From Flaccisagitta enflata (Eukaryota > Chaetognatha > Sagittoidea > Aphragmophora): DNA of 64,000 nucleotides. Position numbers and translations under genes: made by a program. This document shows, in pieces, positions 59,920-64,000 of the stretch (position 1 is the first letter of the stretch; each line of letters opens with the position of its first letter). The DNA lies in the NCBI GenBank assembly GCA_965153355.1, contig OZ231127.1:43772001-43836000 (forward strand), given 5' to 3'. The notes below the pieces were generated by a model. It was given only the letters and a program-made list of their open reading frames with translations. It made no database searches and was not told the origin of the DNA.

Positions 59920-60083
59920 CCAAGATTCTATGCATTCTCATCATTCTCAACTCGATCACCACGGACGGACGGACGGACGGACGGACGGACGGACGGACGG
60001 ACGGACGGACGGACGGACGGACGGACGGACGGACGGACGGACGGACAAAGCCTCTTATAGAGATGCGTGGACGCATCTAAAAA
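59920..60083 (-). mobile_element. GTCGCG-hairpin element, GATGCG variant
   Basis: On the - strand TTTTTAGATGCG-TCCA-CGCATC, CTATAAGAGGCTTTGTCCG, then (TCCG)n for 85 bp, GTGGTGATCGAGTTGAGAA; the far end is lost. The stem GATGCG/CGCATC is fully paired. Confidence 0.75.
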
Positions 60084-60162
60084 GCCGAAGTCAGATGATT
60101 CGTCTGTCTTCGACCTTGTCTCTCCGTTTGTACTGACAGACTGTACATTACAACGCGATAGA

Positions 60163-60420
60163 AAACAAGGCCGGATACACGGCCACCCCAGTCGCGTGCG
60201 GGTGGGTAGGGGCCATATTTGAGGTCACTTGATCACTTGGGCAGGAGCAGTGAGGCCTAAGACCGCCAAAAAAAGGAAAAGAATAAAGTGTGACGGACTG
60301 ATGGAGGGACGGACCGACGAATCGACGGACCGACGGACCGACGGACCGACGGACCGACGGACCGACGGACCGACGGACGGACTAAGCGGGGTGTAGAGTC
60401 GCGTAGCACGCGACTAAAAA
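60163..60420 (-). mobile_element. GTCGCG-hairpin element, full copy
   Basis: AAAACAAGGCCGGATACACGG, CCCCAGTCGCGTGCGGGTGG, (GGAC)/(CGAC) core, GCGGGGTGTAGAGTCGCG, TAGCACGCGACTAAAAA. Confidence 0.88.
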
Positions 60421-60453
60421 TCAATGATTTCTAAATGAAGTGATTGTGAAGGT

Positions 60454-60573
60454 TTTTAGTGGCGGACACGCGACTCTTCACCTTTCCGCATCGGTCTGTC
60501 CTTTCGAGCGGTTTTTGCGTTACTGCCCCTGCCCAACCGTCCGCGACTGGGTTGCCGTATATCCGGCCTTGTT
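60454..60573 (+). mobile_element. GTCGCG-hairpin element, short
   Basis: TTTTTAGTGGCGGACACGCGAC (one stem mismatch), CTCTTCACCTTTCCGC, CCCAACCGTCCGCGACTGGG, end TATCCGGCCTTGTTC. Only 34 bp from the oppositely oriented copy at 60163-60420. Confidence 0.8.
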
Positions 60574-60706
60574 CATCATAGGGTAACAATTGATTAAGAA
60601 TCCTTGCCCTTTTGTTAATCATAGTTTAACACGGCGATGATGGGAACAGAAAAACTTCCCGTATTTGTAAAATATCATACTCGTCTGTATCACCCCATCT
60701 AAACTA

Positions 60707-61073
60707 CCACGCGGATAAAAAAAAAAGACGCACTTTAAAATGCCTAGTATTGCTTATGAATCTTGAGATAAGTAGTTAAAATCTTAAACTGTTTGAGAGC
60801 CTTTCAAAAGTACTTTCATTTGGCGTCAATCTGGTATTTCTACCTTCTTTTGTTAAGAAATGGCATAAGTTTGAATGAAAACATTTTCTATTTCAGTTTT
60901 GCAATCTCAATATACAAAATGCATTTTAGCAAAACAATGCTTCTCTTTGGTACAGATTGGTCTAGAATAAAAGATTTATTGAAAATCTTCAAAAATGACT
61001 ATCATGAAAATAGTTTGAATTTATTTTTATTTCAATAAATAAATTGGTGCGTCTTTTTTTTGGATCCGCGTGG
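60707..61073. mobile_element. MITE with TA borders, ends CCACGCGGAT
   Basis: 367 bp. CCACGCGGATAAAAAAAAAA, GACGCACTTT; right TGCGTCTTTTTTTTGGATCC, GCGTGG; TA borders. Inner GATTGGTCTAGAATAAAAG shared with 56899. Confidence 0.85.
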
Positions 61074-61079
61074 TAAGTG

Positions 61080-62925
61080 GTAACCCTAAATCACACCAAA
61101 TCTTACACTCATAAGGCAAAAAAGCCAATTGTTTTACTCATCATCTTCTAGTTAGCTAAGTATTGACTTTACCTTGATTTTATAATTCGATTCTTGAAGA
61201 TCTAATGATACTTGTCATGTCCACCAATCCTGTAACACTTTTTTCTTGCGTGAAATAATTTTAAGAATTTTATTCTCATATAAGTTTTCTTTCCTCTGAA
61301 GAAAGTCCATTGGTTCAATGCACAGTAATCATCGCAGGAATCAGGTTGTTCAATCGAAATGATAGGAACATTTGCTCTGCTGTATCAGTGATGAAGCATT
61401 ATGGAAAAAAGTTGACTGAAATTTTCAATGTGCTTATGTTTGTGAATTTTATCGTTACAAATGCTTAAATAGTGATTATACTATGTTGGTTCAGCATCAT
61501 AAGCCCCAAAACAACAGGGTAGACCTTTTTTTGTTGCATCAAAAATCTTCATTAATTCAGGATTAAGAATACCGTGATAAAAACTGTAATTAGGCGGACA
61601 AAACCGCCTGTACTTGGCTGTACTCTTGGGAATTGAACAATGTGACAACGCTGATTGCAAATCTACCTTCAGAAAAATTTTCAATTAATCCTGAATAACG
61701 CTGTAGTTCCATAAAGTTAACCCATTTAGGTAGTAAATGTGTATATTGATGTCCAAGGATTGTTATAGATTTTTATAGGTTTGTTTAACAGTTGTGTGCA
61801 GGTTGTCCCTTACCTGTCACTCTGAAATTTCAATCTTAACCTAAAATGTCCTAGAGCTGACATTTAGTTGTCCTATAATTGTCCTAATGTTGTCCTTATA
61901 GTTACTTTAAGAATCTACAACTTTGCCGCAGATGTTCAAGTCCCAGACGCAAGAACTACATGTATATGATGAGAGGTGAAGAGAGCCATAAAGCTATGGC
62001 AGTCTGTTGATTTAGTAACCAACTCACCAACAAACCAACCAACCAACAATGAAATTGATTGACCTAACATTGCATAGCAACTGACAAAAAGAAATCAAAC
62101 TAAATGCCACAAGGACAACTAACAGTCATTTATACTACACACCTGCATAAAATAGGAGGTGGGGAGGGGTCAAAAGTTTAAGCACCCCCAAGCCCCCTCT
62201 AAAGCTGAATCCCGTCCTCTACTCTAAATTAATAGTGGGATTATGATGACTAATTTACACTCCACCAGGCCACACAACCAGCAAATGCTAAGAAATGATC
62301 ACATGTTCACACCAAAACAATGAATTATGTAAAGATACCTAGCTTTAGGGCAATAACACTCTTAACACCCCGTTTGCTTCACACTGTGGTCTGTGTCCGT
62401 CATTTTTACATTTCTTTACATGTTTATCTTTTCCTTTTAATTTGTCTCATTGCAAAAACAATAAAGTTTGATAATGGAAAAACTTAAACATCACATGTTC
62501 TGTTTTATGTTTTATGTTTCATTTCAATTGTACTGTGGTTGATTTTGACATTATCATGATAAAATAACAAAGTACAGCCTTGGTGAGTTTGAAAATGATT
62601 TTTTTCATAGTTTAAAACAAAAAAGACCCCTTTCGATGCAAATAACATAGATGACATCGAGTACAAATCAAGTGACAGATTTATCCGAACTTTGGCTGTC
62701 ACTCTTTGTTGTAAGATAACATGCAAAATGAAATATAATAGGTGTTGTGGGGTATCAAATGAAAGCCCTTACAATACTGCATCAATTGATACTCATAATG
62801 AGGAGTTCGATGAGAAAAAAATTTTTTGTCATACTTCCCTATACACTAACCCTGAAAACAAACTAATTCCAACACTAACCCTAACCCTAGAAGTTCCACC
62901 ATTCCCGGGTCTGTATCTCAAACAG
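61080..62925. other. AT-rich intergenic sequence
   Basis: No exon or element recognised. CTAACCCTAACCCTAG at 62874-62890 is a very short telomere-like stretch. Confidence 0.4.
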
Positions 62926-62927
62926 CT

Positions 62928-63540
62928 TAACACCCCTTCCATAATTAGGCGAACTAGGATGAAAAGGCACTGTTTGAGGGTTGATACATACGCATATGAT
63001 CAATTCAAACAGTGCAAAACTTCAGTATTGGTAAATTTCATCAATATAATGCAAAAAAATGACTAAAAAATATTGATGGCTATCTCCTTTAGAGCTCAAT
63101 TATGCAGATTAATGAAAGGTCACGTAAGGGCCCTCTCTGGCCATGATATCAATATGTCACCCTCTTTTCCTGGGATTTTGTCAGTTTACGTGGCTTTCCC
63201 TGCCCCTCCTCCTTCGGCACTGCCTCTCCTGCATCAATTAACCTCATTATACGATATTTTAGCGTTATTTTTTTGCATCCTATCTTCTCAAAATGCTCGA
63301 GGTATACATCTCCCCCTTTGAAACATTTTTTCCCGTAGAAATCGGCAATAATTTGACGCCGCACTTCTGTTAAAAGACCCTCCATCTCCCTTTACATGCA
63401 GGAAAGTCCCCAACATCGCTTTACTACGTCAAAGAACTACGTCTTAGCTATCTCTGTGTCAAATTTCATCACTCTGAGTGCATTTTTACTATCCATTTGG
63501 ATCCTTTTTTCCAGTTCGCTTAATTATGGAAGGGGTGTTA
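62928..63540. mobile_element. Degenerate Tc1/mariner-like DNA transposon, about 0.6 kb
   Basis: Inverted ends TAACACCCCTTCC at the left and GGAAGGGGTGTTA at the right, extending about 30 nt inward (AATTARGCGAACT). TA at both borders fits a TA target. It holds the start of a transposase gene and no catalytic domain, so it cannot move by itself. Confidence 0.65.
63149..63385 (-). pseudogene. N-terminal fragment of a Tc1/mariner-like transposase
   Basis: 78 codons starting 155 nt inside the right inverted end. A helix-turn-helix-like first part (EVRRQIIADFYGKKC), a second helical part (KITLKYRIMRLIDAG), then GKPRKLTKSQEKRV, like the GRPR linker of Tc1/mariner DNA-binding domains. A stop follows and no DDE part is seen. 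Confidence 0.55.
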
Positions 63541-63646
63541 GAAGTGAGAGCTTGTTAAAGTGAACTCTTATTGTGTAAATATAATTACAGTATGATTGCC
63601 GAACTGATAAAGGCCGTGTTTCTATTTTTTCTCATGCCACCTCAAA

Positions 63647-63830
63647 ACAAACAAGGCTGGATACACAGCTACCAAAGTAAGCAGGGGCAATGATTATTAA
63701 GACTAACCATTCATTTTGGCAGGAGCAGTAATGCAAAAACGGCCCATAAACGCTGAAAAAGTAAAACGTGACCAACCAACCGACCGACGGACGGAAATGG
63801 TGGGGTGTAGAGTCGCGTTGCACGTAGAAT
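63647..63830 (-). mobile_element. GTCGCG-hairpin element, stem end degenerate
   Basis: AAACAAGGCTGGATACACAGC, AGGGGCAATGATT, GGCAGGAGCAGTAATGC, CAACCGACCGACGGACGG, GTGTAGAGTCGCGTTGCACG; the last CGAC is lost. Confidence 0.75.
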
Positions 63831-64000
63831 AATTAAGCTAGAAATGCCATTGAATGGTTTGAGATTTTAGTGAATTATTCTTAAGTCTTATGCTGAAATC
63901 AATTATTCTAAATTGCGTTTTTTGCAGGGGTGTATATTATTGAGTCGCCTTTGATACCCCCCCTACCTTTGATTTTCTTCCCCGCGACGCATCATGTTGC

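Overview
This window is nuclear DNA of an animal, most likely an invertebrate. The genes are split by GT-AG introns, start codons follow in-frame stops, and coding sequence is a small island in a very repeat-rich background. A lophotrochozoan (mollusc, annelid or brachiopod) would fit the style of the receptors and of the NTR-like gene, but this is inference and the species cannot be named.

Three split genes could be assembled by matching splice phase at every junction. (1) A rhodopsin-like GPCR on the + strand, 16242-23959, 7 coding exons, 444 aa ('receptor A'). (2) A paralogous GPCR on the - strand, 43574-25318, 6 coding exons, 625 aa, with a 33-Gln tract in its tail ('receptor B'). A and B face each other tail to tail. 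(3) A secreted protein on the - strand, 55380-47855, 5 coding exons, about 313 aa, with a signal peptide, an NTR/OB-fold-like domain and a 30-Asn tract. The only other coding trace is the N-terminal end of a Tc1/mariner-like transposase at 63149-63385. No tRNA, rRNA or CRISPR was seen.

Layout. 1-15950: no gene; (GAA)n, (GAT)n, a 2.1-kb fold-back element inside 168-bp direct repeats, a G-rich minisatellite, GCAGCGGCC fold-backs, TA-flanked MITEs, a 2-kb palindrome built of AGTCCTAA motifs. 16242-23959: receptor A, its introns holding two TA-flanked elements, long microsatellites and three tandem fold-backs. 25318-43574: receptor B, whose 10.3-kb third intron holds a 29-bp satellite with a recent 2.98-kb tandem duplication and a 1-kb palindrome. 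43600-47800: repeats and plain sequence. 47855-55424: NTR-like gene. 55500-64000: MITEs, long (CT)n, transposon remains.

The most striking non-genic signal is a small element, about 20 copies in both orientations, that starts TTTTTAGTCGCG and ends CCGGCCTTGTT. Its first stem changes on both sides together between copies (GTCGCG/CGCGAC, GTTGCG/CGCAAC, GATGCG/CGCATC). Two other families in the window also have ends that agree within a copy but differ between copies.

All coordinates come from reading by eye; no alignment or database search was run. Family names are from motif recognition.
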